This document shows, piece by piece, positions 8,305 to 23,300 of a stretch of 32,317 nucleotides of DNA. The stretch is from positions 1-32,317 of the forward strand of contig LWCA01000325.1 of assembly GCA_001642005.1 (NCBI GenBank), in the 5' to 3' direction. The stretch is from Intoshia linei. Taxonomy: Eukaryota; Orthonectida; Rhopaluridae. A program made the translations under genes and the position numbers. The notes under the pieces were generated by a model that had not been told where the DNA came from, made no database searches, and saw only the letters and a program-made list of their open reading frames with translations. Every line of letters begins with the position of its first letter. Position 1 is the stretch's first letter.

Positions 8305-11300
8305 CTAAAATAATTCAATTATGATAATTAGAATTATTAATTAAATTCGCCTGTCTGGTTATCGAATATAAAACATAATGTATTACAATACAATTACAAT
8401 TAAATTATAAAACTAATAATTACATTTTTATTTCGAACATAAATCTGCAAAACACAAGTTAAAAATCCAGTTGGATAAGTAAATGCAGAAATCCAAAAAA
8501 TATTGGGAGGATGAGCAGTTTCAGCCCATCTATTAAACATTTTGACTCTATTATCTAAGTCTCTAGTCCAGGACCCTAAACTTTTCATGGAAGGATAAAT
8601 AAGTTTCCAATGAGAGGGTACAGTAGCATTAGAAATACATGTAAATATTTCTTCCATTTTAGTGGACATCACAATCAATCCATTTATAGCTTTAATTAAT
8701 TCAGTTAAATTTCCGCGTATTAAATCTAACAAACAATTGTACCGTTCAATTTCTTGTAATAAAACCACATTCAACGGTGAAGTGTCACTTCCGATAATTT
8801 TTTTGGTAGCATCAAAATCAATATTATTAGGAATTTGATTCAATATAATATTACATACACCTAGTACATTCTTTTCAATATTTTCAACAGAGTTACTATA
8901 ATCTTGAGGATGAAGAGATAATAATGTCAAAAATAAATTCTTAGTTTCTTCAATTTGAGAAGTTACCTCAGCATTGACGTGCTGCCCAAAAAGCTCTGGA
9001 ACATCGACAGCTGGTAGTTGTTTTATTAAATCAATATAACTGCTCATTGGCCCATCTTTGGGTATGTAATAGGATGGTAAACTTGTAAGTTTACGTTGTG
9101 GTACATTAATAACTTCATCGTTAAACATGTCATTTATATATGTCATTAAAAGCCTTCTATCAAATTCATCCGTAATGTGACCACCATATGAAATTCCAGC
9201 TATTAAAAATTTAAGAGCTTCCCATGGAGGAGAATCATACTCCTCTAAATATATACATAGAATATTTTCGGATACTTCAAAATCTGAATCATTAAATTCG
9301 TAAGGAATGTTCCATCCAAGCATCATAAACTTTTTCCTTTCTATAATGACAGAATGGAAAAAACAAAGACTGTATAATAATTTTTTATAAGTGCCAATCT
9401 TTTGACATCTTTCAAATTGGTCTTCGTTCAAAAATGAATAAAGACGTTGCATATTTGTAGCTATACCTTTTGGAGGTTCGGTAGTAATTTTGATGCTGCT
9501 TTGGAGTATAGATATCGGGAATTTATCTATTGGTTTACTAGATAACCATAACCGAAAATCTTTATGAGGGTTTTGGTGTTCAATATTTTCAATTATTTTG
9601 TACAATTGAGGCATCCAATCTAGAGAAAGATGACAATTTGCTAAAAATAGCCATACACCTTCTCGAAGGCTTTCTAAAATCATCCTTTTGGCTATCGGTG
9701 CTTGACCTTGGCCTAAAGATAGAGCTTGGAATTTATTGGTCATGTTTACACTATCAGCTAAATTTAATAATGTGGATGTAGGATCAACCCCAGTTGCTAA
9801 GATGAAAATTATAGGTGTGTGACAATTTGATTCTTCGATAATTTGTTGCATAGGTAGTATGGGAGGATTGGTGAAACGTAGTCCTAAACTATTGACAATG
9901 AACATGTTTACACAAAATGCAACGCGATCAGATCTTAAAGACCTTACAATCAATATTTTTTGTAATTCGTTACACCCATTGTCCCATTCTCCTGGTAATG
10001 GTGTCGTTTCAGGTGAACTGGATGTGAACCAAATGTGCCAATCTCGTGCATACTGCTCAAAAGAACTGATAATACCATGAAAATTTGGCAATTTGTCCAA
10101 TTCAGATATGTTATCCCATGAAGAATCAGGCAGCCAATTTGAACAGGGATTGTCCATTTGATTTTCTCTATTTACCACAATTCCACCACGTAGAAAAAAG
10201 TTGTACTCGTCTTTATTTAATTTCCCTGCAGCCTCAATGATTTTAATACACATGTGGAAAGAAAACATAATTTTATGCCTTTTAAACAAACCACGACAAA
10301 CAAATTTATAAACCGCATAAGTATGATAATTATTTAAATTAAGTATCCTTTCTTCCAATTTAGTAGTTTTGGGACTTGCCAAAATGGAATCAATAAATAA
10401 TGCAATATACGAATCTAATGAAAATTGGTACATTGGATCAATTTTACCCATATCGTTTAATACAAAAAATAAAATTGACCCCCTTTCCGCGCATGGCGCA
10501 TATGCTTGTCGAGCAATGTCTATATTTTTTTCAGTTTTTTCGGCGATTTTTAATTGATCTGAAATTTCCTGTGATGTTTCTTTCGACGTTTGTAGAGTAT
10601 TTATTAAATTTTCATCATCCAATAAAGACCCTGTGGCATCGTTTAATAGTTTTAATATTTCACTTTCCAAATTTTTAAATTTTTTCTTTTTGGAAGCTAT
10701 GCTCAGCACTAGACTGTCCTTTTGTTCTTCTAATTCAGGTTTTTCCTTTCTAACGACAATCCCCAAAAGCTGATATTGTAGACCTTGCTCTTTAACAGCA
10801 AAATTAATGATTGATGTATTAGAAGAAATTTCGGGATGATAATGCGGATTAGAAAGTTTAGTTGTAATATAAAACTTGAAATTTTGATGATAATCTATGA
10901 ATTTGTCGTTAAATTTAATAACATTTATTCCATTTTGATTATGTATAGCTTTATTTAAAATTGGATTCAATGCAGGGTCCAAAGTTTCTCCTACATTATT
11001 GCAGAGTACTGGAAATCCATGCTGTATAGCAATTTCAATCACCTTTGTATAATTAGATTGTTCTAAATCAATAATTTTGAGATTGTTTGATTTTTCCATT
11101 GATACTATCCATTGAAATGCTTGATCCTGTGGATCAATCATCAATGGGAATCTACTTGAATATGTCGCAATTACACCATTTTGAGTTGAAAAATTATCTG
11201 ACGGTAAACCTTGTATATTCCAATCTCGAACTTTTGTAGGATCTACCATAAATTCGTTAAAATTAAATTTAGGATTGAAAAGAATTTCCTGGTTTTTTAA

Positions 11301-14300
11301 TTCACTCATCCATAGACTTTCAGACATTTCATACCGATAAGATGATAAAAACGGACCAAGGTAAGACAAAAACCCTGCGGCAATAAGAACGTCTCCACAT
11401 AAAAATGTCATTTTTTCTTTTAAATCCTTTACAGTTTCAATCCATCTAGTTTTTTCTGAAGCTAATCCTGTCACCAATTTTGAAGCCCGGTCCAACATAA
11501 TTTCTGTATGTTCAGCTTTTCTCCGAAGTTCGTCTTTTTGAGATAACTTTTCTTCGTATTCATGTTTCAAATCCTTCATTTTTTGTTCAACTTCAGTCAA
11601 TTTCTCTTTTGCTTCCCTCAATTGATTCTGTTTTTCATTCAATTGTTGTTGTGCTGCGTTTAGACGTTGTCTTTTAGGTTCTACAACTCTATAAATTTTT
11701 GCATAAACATCCATTGCTCTAACCCACATGCACAATGACTTTGCAGCAGTTGACACCCTTCCAATTATATCTGGATGAAAATCTGTTTGTGAACAGTATT
11801 GTCCAATTTTTTTCATTACTTTATCGCTTATATTATCTTTATCAAAATTCATCAATTGTTTAATAAAATTTGCGTCTCCAATTTGTTTTTTCGCTTCAGC
11901 CCATGTTGGTTCTTGACATCGCAAAATCATGACTGCTTCCAAAACTTTTTCAACTAAAGCTGGAGGTCTACCATAGGATTTTATTTCTGTCATATCTTTT
12001 TTATTTAATGATTCCAAAGCTAATATAGCTTCTTGGAGAGCTGGAAGTGCTTCATCCAAATCATGTTGAGCTAAATCAGCCATATGTTTACATTTTACTC
12101 CTTCTTCAGCAATTTTTTCACTTTTTTGACTTACAAACTTTTGCTGCTCATCTGCTTCACGTTTTTGTTGGACAATTACTACTAGATATTCTTCACATTG
12201 TTTCTGGAATTGAGATACTTTCGTTTTTGCTTCTTCTAATTCTATTGACATGGCTTCCACCTTTTCGCGTGTTTCATCTATTTTTGATAAACCGTTGCAA
12301 AGTTTTGTAGAAGCGGAACCCAATGTATCTCTTTTTTCATACAATAATCTAATTAATAAAATTATATAATAAATATTTGAATTGACAAATAGACAATTAA
12401 AATAATCGACTTTGCCGTGTCACACGACCCGTGATTTAATCAGATAAAGCATACATTTATTACGCGTTTCATAGGTCTAAAAAGTCTAGTAAAAATACCT
12501 TTCTACAAATAAAAAATATATCAACAACAATTTTCAGAAAATTAGAAAAAAAAGCATCCAAATTAAAAGACAACATTTGTAAATTCGTTCATTATTTACA
12601 TATATCCGTGAGATATTCAACTCATTATTTGACTAATAGTCAAATATGAGTGGTTCTCAACCTTTTTTATCTCGCAACCCCTCCTGTTTACGAAAAACCA
12701 AAAATTTCACGAGACTTCACTTATTTTAATTATTAATTTCACGGGGAATTTCACATTCAAAAATACAATTAATTTTATTGTGATTATTGTATTTAGAGCT
12801 GAGCCTATAGTATCGATGCTCCTGTTGGGGGATTGAAAAAAGTTTTTTAAAATGGGGTCTCATTCATCCCAAATGAGCATTAAAAATGATATTTTTGAAT
12901 ATTACAACTATTCTGTGTGTGAAATATCAAATCTAGGCCAATGAAAAGGTAGATAGGATTATATCATATATGACTTTTAGCATCATTTCCGAAAAATTTA
13001 TTAAACTTTTTTATAGATTTAAATAATTTCAACTTATCGCGACATCATTAGTGGCCACTACCCCTAGGTTGAGAAACCATGTCATATAGTTTATTGATTA
13101 TAAATATAAAAAACATTAAATCTTAAAAAAATTTGTAAATTTAATTTTAAGAAGATTCAACCTCTTATATCCTGCGGCAAGATCTAAATAATTTTTTTGG
13201 GTAATGTATGTTTTTCTTTTTATTTCATTGTTCATTTTAATGCTATATTCTTTAGCTGTCTTGTGTACGTATGTGAATAAATGACTCAAATTTTTCTTTA
13301 CCTAAAATTAAAAATACATGCAAAATTATTAAATGTTAATAATTACTTTTTGAACATTTTCATCCTCAATAGTTTCGATATATTCATATGCAACTTGGCT
13401 AAGGCTTTCGTCAGATAAATCATTTATCCAGTCAATGGTTGTGCAATTTATGAGAGCTGGAAATTTTCGAATTCGATTTCTAAATTTTATTTCATATTAA
13501 TAATCACATAAAAACAACTACCTAAAAGATTCGCCAATGGGACTAACACATAAAATAATGTGTAGATTATCTTTAACATTTTCCATAAACGTTTTTAATA
13601 TCAAATTAGTGGAATCTTTTGAATCCTTTATATTTAACGATTCAGAAAGTTCGGTGCATATCTAAAGTTTTGGATAAATTTAATTGTCCTTCATTGAAAA
13701 ATATTGCTGACGAATACTTCGTAAAAATTGCTAATTCATAGAATAAAATATTAAAAGTTTTCACTGACTCACTATTATAATTCTTGATGTATGTAGTATA
13801 ATAATTATCATTATTATAATAACATAATATTTATATAATTACAAATATAAAATAATCATAAATTGAAAAACCTGTTCAATTTCATCAGCTTTATAGATAT
13901 TTGGTAATTCATCTGAACTAAGAATATTACTAATATCGACTAAAAACGATTCATTTCTGATATCATCATCTGTAAGTAAAAATACAGTTGGTTTTTTATC
14001 GATGCCAGTTTGCCAATACAATTTTTTGATATCTATTCAAATTTTATAAAAGCTAAAAAGTCAATTGAACCTTCTCTAAATTCATTAAGTCGGTAATTCA
14101 TAGTAATTTCAATTTTATAAATTGAATATTTATAAATATATGAAGCCAAAGTTGAAAAAGATTGACGACCACTACCGCCGATTCCAATCAATATCAAATT
14201 TCCTCTCCTTTGTCCAATTATTCTGCAGATACGTGAAACTAAAATATATATTGAACAAAAATAATAAAATAATACCGTGTTCCAAAACATCCCGTAATAA

Positions 14301-17300
14301 CACCAACGTTAAAGTAGATTTTTCCGTTTTATTATGATTTTCCATATACTCTCCAATTTTGTTTTTCAATTCAGTTTCATCTGAAATATCTTCGTAAACA
14401 CTTTCCTGAGACATGTAATCTCCAAAAATTGGTGGAATATGACCGGGACAAATATTATGAAAAGATAAATTGAATAAGTTTGCTATTTTTTCTGTAATAA
14501 GTTGAACAAATTTTTCCTTGTCAGATACACTGTTTAAACGATCTGAAAATGTTCTAAAACATTCATGAATCCATAATCTAATTAAAACATTTTTTGTATC
14601 ATGATAACTCTTGTTTGCTCTCAATAACCCTTGAAATATCCTTGAAATATCTCTCATATTAAAAGAATAATGCATTTTTGCTGGAGTCGGTAAAAAGGTA
14701 TTTTTTACAGATTCGTACAATTGTATAGTTGCATCTGTAATAATTTCTCCAATTGGTTTTAACTCTTCTTCAAATTCTTGCAAACATTTACTAAACATTG
14801 AACCAAATATTCTTTTAATTTGAGATTCCTGAGGGAATGGTATGTTTATAACGTGAAAATTATTTATTATTCGTTGTGAAATTTTCATTCTACCTCCTCC
14901 GGGTGGACCCATTGCGCACATTAATGATGTTTTTTTGATATTTTTGATGTTTTGTTTTTTTCTATCGTACCAAAACCCGTTATCCATCCATAATCTCATC
15001 AATTCTAGAGGAGGTTGTGATCCATAGTCATCTTTACATGGCATATTAAAATCATCCATAAATATAAGCAATTTTTTCCCACTAGGCGGTACATATACTC
15101 CTTTTGTCCTCTTTTCTACGCAATTTTCAATCATACTTTGTACATCGCTTGATGTTGTCTAAATTCTTGTCAATAATTACATATCGACTACATAAAACGT
15201 CACTGAATTTGAGTTTTGTAAAATATGACAATATTTGAAACTTACTTAAATGAAATAATAACATATCTAATTGACCGAAATTTAAAACTGTATTTAAAAA
15301 TTCTAAATTCAAAATTTTACATAGACTAAAGCAGTGCTGAATCTATTATACCCGAGACCCTCTTTGGGGGTCTCGACAAAATTTTTGTAAAATAAGAGCC
15401 TCATTTTTCCAAATTGAGCATTAAAAAAATTATATTCATGAATATAATAAATAAATTATTATATTAATATTAAGTAATATTAAGATTAAGATTAAGAATA
15501 TTAATTATAAAAATTAATATCATATAGCCCGAGCCACCTTCGGTCTGGGCTTGACAGTTTAAATTTGACACACTGTGATAGTCAAAATACAATTTTATAT
15601 ATGTTGAATTTGGGAAAATGAGGGACCATTTTACAAAAAGTGTTTCAAGTTTCCCAAAAGGGGCATCGGTAAGGTTGATTCGGCGATTTTATCAATATTT
15701 ACGATTTTTAAATTATATTTTTAATTCAATTTTCAATTTTTTCAAAAATTTTTTTAATAAAAATTGTGGACCAAAGTTTGGTACGAACATTTAACTAACC
15801 AAACCATAACATAATCTATACTTTATAAATGAAAACAATAAACTTTACCTGAGCTGATAAGTTTATAACCAAAATTTTGTAATTTTCTTTTTCACGAATA
15901 GAACAAACAGATTTAGCTACACTCGTTTTCCCTGTTCCAGTTGGACCAATAAACAGTATTGGGATATTGGATGAAAGTGCAACTTGCGCCAAAAAACTGT
16001 ATCTAACAACATCGACTGTTGGTACAATTAATTTATGGAAAGGAGCAGATTCGTCATATTTCCATCCACTCCTAAGTTCTTCCTCCCAATGGGTCCATGT
16101 TTTAGTTTTCTTATTAAAAAAGTATTCATATATTGTATCTTTGTTGGGAAACGATCCGTCCAGTTCTCGAATAAAATTATCAATTTTTTTCCTATTATCA
16201 TCATTCTCCAAACAACAAAAAGACCAAATCAAGCAAAATTGAAATAGCATTGATATTGAGCTTAAATATTGAGGATTACTTTCATCATCCATTAAATATT
16301 CAGATTTAAGTAAATTGTCAAATAAATTACACAATGATTTAACAGCGCTCATATTCGAAATTGATACAATTCCGACACATTCATTCATTTTTTTAAATTC
16401 GCAAATTTTTAATATGTATTTTTGAAAGAGATTATTGAGTTCTGTTACCATAAGCTTAGATGTTTTTTTAGCTAACCATGAAGCGACATATGGTTCCCAG
16501 CCAAGGTTGACCATTTCGAAATATACCATGCCTGATCGACTTACTGTCCCAGGTGAAGCTACATCTAAATTTTCAGTCTCAAATAATAAACTGACTGTAT
16601 CTGGTAGACCTATTCTTTCTCCATTGGCTAAAGTCAATATTTTGTTATCATCCATAACCGAATTGATGCTTTCAACCCACATTGTGTCTACGGGTCCATC
16701 AAGTAAACACCATTTCTCGTCATCATGTGTATCTGCACAAATGTTTCGTATAATACTAGAGAGTATTCCATCTGTCCACTCTGAAGTTGTAAGGTCATAA
16801 AATCCATAGAGTTCAGCCAGAGAAACAGATTTAGGGTTTACAATGAAGGTTTTTATACATTTAGTGGGAGTTTGTGTTTTGTACATTTTATTCAGAGCGC
16901 TTTGTAAAATTGACCAACATGTAGATTTTCCTGACATACTACTACCCACCAACATGGTTGCATGTCGTGAATTTTTAGTTTCGTAAAGTTGAATAACTTT
17001 GGAAACTGTATATTCAATTCTTTGTAACCCTTTTTCTTCAATGGCTGAATAAATGTGCTTTTTTAAATCATTATATGAAATAACTGGCATAATAATCCCA
17101 GGGAACAAATCAGAAATTATAGCGTTAAAAAGGGGTTTGTCTTCATCAACTAACTTTGCCAAAGTCATATTTTTTAGTGAAAGTAATAAGATTTCTTCAT
17201 CTGACATTTCATCTTTGTGTAGCCGCTTTTTTACTCCGGAATACTTCAACATGGAGACTAGTGCCCTTAATTCAAAATCGTAATGACTTTGTTTAGATAG

Positions 17301-20300
17301 TTGTTGACGGGATAATGTATATAAAGTGTGTATTTTTCTTGCAATAAGTCGAGTATTTTTAAAACCTTCGCTAAATAATATAATTTCAGCAATTAATGTT
17401 GAGTCTGGTACTACCATGGCAATGGGTCTAAACATTGATTTTAAATTGTCAGGTAGTTCAGTTCTTCCAGAATATCCGGGATTCATTGTGATGAATATTC
17501 CAACAGTAGAAACCATACTAATTTCACAACCTTCAAAAATAAATTTTTCTGCATTAATAGCATGAGCGGATAGAATGGACAAAATTTGTTGAGCTACAAC
17601 AGATAAAACTTCAATATTAATTCTGTTAAATTCATCAAAACAACCCCATGCTCCTGTTTGAACTAACCCTGAAAATATTTTACCCATGGACTTATAATCC
17701 AAACCTTCACTACAGTTAACTATAATGACGTAATTTCCCATTGCTTTTCCAAGGTCTTTTACCGTTTCAGTTTTACCTGTTCCAGCCGGCCCTTTAGGGC
17801 TACCACCTCTGTGTAAATTTAGAGCTGTTGTAAGGGTGATAAAACATCGATCTGTTAAAGGTGTTATTACTAATCGACTACTACTGCCTAAATACTCGTA
17901 ACCATACGTATATTCCGTATTGGTTTGTCTAATGATACAATTATCTTTTTCTCGATCCCAATAAAATCGTAATTGACATAACCATTCAAAAGAAAATGGA
18001 TCAGAACATTTAGAACGCAATAATTTATCAATTATATCCCGAGCATGAACTTCAACCGTCACGAGTGCAACAACTTTCAATCTTAATAATTTAGATATTG
18101 ATTCTCTCAGCAACTCTGAAAATTTATTAAGCATAATGATATGCCGCTTTTTACATGATCTTAAATTTTTAGAATTTCCTTTATCTTTAATAATTCCCAA
18201 TGCTTTTGTTACATCTGCAGTCCATTGAATACTAGCGGCAGTAATACATAATTGACCAGGGTGTTCCTTTATCCACTTATCTCTTTTATTAAAATTTTTT
18301 TTTAAATTGACTTTACACTTTTTTAATTCTTCCTTCATTGTCGATTTCATATTTTTTTCAACATCGCACAACCATGATTCTACAGGTCCATCTAAAAGAG
18401 TGGGCATAATAAATGGAATAACTTCATTATTATCAGACTTCATTGATGTTGCTTCATATCTTGTGAAATTTCCAATTGTATTCATTTCAATTTTATGAAT
18501 ATTATCAAACAGTTTCTTAAAAAAAGGCATAACTGCCAATGGATTTTTAAATTGTCCCAAAATTTCCAATAAATCTTCATTACTAAGAAAGTAAAATCTA
18601 GGGAAAATTTGCCGTTTAGTTTCCAAATACATATCCAGAGATTTTTGAATTTCCTCCAATTTATAATTCATGTGAATCATTTTATTTTGCATTCCCTTAT
18701 ATTGAACACATTTAATTATATTTTTGGTTTGATTAATGTATTGAGTTATTTCTAGCCATGTAATATCAATTTTATCAAAATCTTGAGATTCTTGAGGCAT
18801 TTGTTTTCGAACATCTTCTCCCATGAAAATATTTTCCAAATAAATCCATTGGCGTTGTACTACTAGCATTAATTCAATTGTCTCCAAAACAGACGATAAT
18901 AGTCGTTCCCATTCGTCTACTTTTACTTCAAATGGTTTTACGTATAATGATGACTTCATAGCACTTAATTTAAATTGATTATCTTCTAGTTGCATAAAGA
19001 TATTTTCACTAGATAATATTTTGAAATGACCCTTTTCTTTATATTCCTTTACTACAAAATCTATATTTTTCCACAATGTTTCAATCTCTCCTAGAGACAT
19101 TTCAATTATTTGTTCCTTTACAGCCGAGGCTGCTGTTTCTTCGATGACGGTTTTGTATTGATCAAAGGAATTTTTCACTATAGATTCAACTGTGAAAGTA
19201 ATCGAATTTTCATCAAAGTTTTGACCAATATTTTTGTTAATTTTATTCCAATGTCTAGATCTCATGGCAGGTTTTTTTAAACATTTTATTAAAGGAATTG
19301 TTCTATCTAATTTATTCAATGTATTTTTTGTTGTTTCAATTATTTCCCATTTTTTATCCTAAAAATTTATATATAATCTCAAAAATTTAAATTATTAACA
19401 ATGAAATATGTAAGAGTTTGATAAGTCATGACTCGTGATTAATTAAATGAATTTAATAAATATTGGATCATACGAAAAATAGCTGACCGGCACTGTTATT
19501 TTAACTAACTGTTGTAACTATTGGGACCATATATGAACCCAGGTTCATGAAAAAAATTGGTCAATGGGATTCACGAAATAATATATTTTTTTAGGACTAT
19601 GAAAATAAAATTTTAACTGAAATATATATAATATAAAATATAAATATATAATGTATATAAAAATTAATGTCTGTATGTGTGTTACCATTTAATTTAACAA
19701 TTAAGAGTCCTATAATTAAAAACTCAATTTAAAATTTTCAGAAATTATACCCTTAGAACCAAAATCCCAAATTACTCTTTTTTTTGAAAATGAAAAGTCA
19801 TAGAATATTATAAAACTTACATTTTAAAATAGTTTAAAAATTATGAGCAATATGATATATTTTCAATGTATGTTAATGCATTTAAAAATATGTTTTTATA
19901 GGGATTAATAGAATTTATATTCTATAAATCGAGTTTAAATTTAAATAATAACTGTCAAAAATCTTATATAAACGTTGAAAAATGCTGAAAAAATAAAAAA
20001 ATCACCTCAACTTCACTAAACAACTGTTTCATTTTCTCGGCGATTTCTACTGCAGAATCTTGCAAAATCTCTATATCAACTTTTGAAAATGGTTCCCTTT
20101 TCCATTCATTCCAAAATTCATTCCATTCAAAATTTAGCTGCCAAATTTTTTTTAAATGTTCAATATCCCTTTCAGCGTCACTGATTTTTTGAGAAATGTG
20201 TAAATCACTATTAAACATGAAAAGTCCATCACTAATGCGCTTTTCATCAATTTTTAAATTTTGTAATGATTTAAGATATCGATTAATTTTAGCTAAAGCT

Positions 20301-23300
20301 TCGTTAATATGAATTTGACTTGAAAATGGACCATTAGTTTCAAATTCACTAATAAATGCATTAACAGTCTTTTTAAAATCATCGGCCTGCGACGTTAAAC
20401 ATATTTTAAAACTTTCTTTTTCTTTCTTCAGTCTTTTTTCAATGTCCAGTATATCCTTAGGATAGTTAACTAACCGAATACATAAATCTTCGTACAAACT
20501 TTTTTCACTGTCTGTGAATGTGACGTTATACTTTTTTAAAATGGAAAATTTTTCAGATATAGGTATAAATTTTTCAATAGTTTCGTTCTGTTCACCATTA
20601 ACTTTATCCCATAATTTTAAACTTTCTGCCAATTCTTCCAAACTGCTAGGTGATTTACCCAAGTTTGTTAAATTTTCTGTTAGGTATTTGTCCAATTCAT
20701 TTATATTTTTTAAAAATAGTTCGTATAGCAAGGAAACTAAACTACTTTCCCATTCGTTACAATGCATTAGTAATGTTTCTTTCATTGGTGAACAATCTAA
20801 TAATATCGAATGAATGTTTAATGTTGTTTCTTGTGCTTCTATATTGTTGGAAATTTCAGTATACCTAAAAAGTTAAAATGGTTAAATGATTAGTTTTTAG
20901 ATGGTGTAATGGTTTGAAAAAATAATGACCTTGCGATATCTGCGTCGAAGGAAGATACATGTGGTTCTAATTTTCTGTAACGTTTGATGAATTGTTTTTT
21001 ATCAATATCCCAAATTTCACGATAATTATCCCAAGTGGCAATGTAAGTTTCTAATAATGTTGCATTTTTGTTTATTCCATTGTTTATTTGTAGTAATATT
21101 TTCTTTATTTCCTCATCATGATTAATTACATCCGATATACTCTAATTTAAAATTAAAAATTAAAATTTATAATAATAATTAAAATTACATTTCTATAAAT
21201 ATTGCTTTTCATAAAAATAGTTCTAATTCTTTTAAGATTAGAAATGGAGTGTTTGAAATGAGCTGATAAACTGCTTATAATTCCAGACAAAAATTTCAAA
21301 TTTGGTTCAAATGCAGAAAACTAAATAATAATTTGTTTCTTTTAAAAAAAAGAAAAGAATTTTATTACACAATTCAAACTCATCACAGCTCTAACTTTAA
21401 ACAATGGTTGTATGGTTGTTTTCCCATCACCATTTATTGCAAGAGAGATGACCTGTAAAGATTGTTTGACGTTACTACTTACTAAATAACAAAAAGATTA
21501 AAAAAAATTTAAATTATACGCAAAAAGTCCCAAACCATAGTTCCACCCAGTGGAGCCAATTGGCTAATATATTAAAATTAAAGAGGTACCATAGTTTCAT
21601 AATTTATACGATTATGAAAGGGTCAATTATTCTAAGTTTGGGACCGTTTCTATATAACAAAACATCATACAAGCTTCCTCAATCATATTATCAACAGAGT
21701 CAATGTAATTAATCCAACTATTCTGAACGTCACTTCCGTCATTTTTAAAAAACTTGTATACAGTACAAACAATATCAGAAATTTCGTTATGAATGCTGTG
21801 CAATTTGCTTTCTGTAAGAGATCTATGTCGTTCTTGGGATTGTTCAAATTCTCGATATTCATATACATAATCATCTTCAATACGAAGTAACAAATTTTTA
21901 CTCATACTACGACAATTTTTTTTAATATTCTCGTTGGCTTCTTTGAATTTGTTGACAATGTTTTGTATCCGACTGGTATGAGAGCGACATTCAGATATAA
22001 ACATTTCAGAAATTCCTTTAGAAGCCCATGTGAGCTTTGAAAATCCAGGATAAAGTTTTTTGTCCAAAAATCGGATTCTTTCTTTAAATAATTTTCGTTC
22101 ATTTTCAGAAAGTGTGTTTATTATACTAAATTTAAAATCAATTAAATAAAAATACAAACTTTAAATCATATTTTTCAAATGATGTGCTTTTAAATTTTAA
22201 GGCACGTCGAATACACTGGATGGTTCAGATGAAAATACAATCAATTTATGTGCCAATTCTATAGATTTTCCTTGTCAAAAATTGGATAAAATTAACGCAT
22301 AGTAAAATATTGATGAGCAGACGATATTTTTATATTCTTAATGTTCACAGGTAATATTTGATATTGCGCCAACAATTTTCATCAATTGCTATGCCAAATT
22401 TATAAATTTTCCATGTCTATCATTTCACAAAATTTAGCGAAACAGTATAATAAATATGAATAAGTTACATTTTTATATTTTGACAAACTGTTCAATTCAA
22501 AATTTATATTTATAAATCAAAATATATAACAAAAATCAAAATAAAAAAATGTACAATTTCATCAATATTAAAAATATGACTGACTTAACTAAAATAATAC
22601 CTATACTTGTGAATATTAACTGAATATAACCTATGAAAATAAATCTGTTGCAGAAAAGATACATGGCTAATTAAAAATAAAATACTGGTAAAATATACTA
22701 AATTCATATTAAATTTAGCACAGTGGCAATCAATTAAACTATCCAACATCAGTGGTTCATATCAGAGATTAATTGTATATGTTATAAATTTTTTTATACG
22801 TCTTTGTTTTATTAATGAACATTGTTCACTGAAATCAAAATAATTACAGGTCTTACAATGCACTGCCTGGAAATTATTATTTTTAAACATTATTAATCTC
22901 AATGGACATTAAAAGGCACCACATCGAAAAAAATTTGAAAGCACATCCAAATTTAAAAATATCGACTTATTAAATACATAACTATTTTTATACCTATTAT
23001 AATCATGAGTGACCATCAGTACATGTTTCTGCATGTTGTATAAATATATGCTCTTTTCATTAATATTGGCAGCATAATGAGGAATATCAAAATTGAGACT
23101 AAGCCAATAATGAATTTCTCTAAATATTTTGACCAGCATTTTATCAAAATTAATATCAATTAGAACAGACAACTTAGGGTTCCTTTTCATTAATGGCATA
23201 TCAAAGTATTTTTGCGGATTATTATCAATATATTCATTCCATTCAACATACATTTTTCGAATATAATCATCGAGCGTAATAATAAGATTATGATATTGTT

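Noticed and set aside
9859-10678. Plus-strand ORFs opposite the large DNAH2 exon
   Set aside because: They are antisense shadows of a conserved coding exon, with no recognisable domain.
16035-18498. Plus-strand ORFs opposite the AAA1-AAA3 exon
   Set aside because: They are antisense to conserved dynein sequence. Their amino-acid content reflects the complement only.
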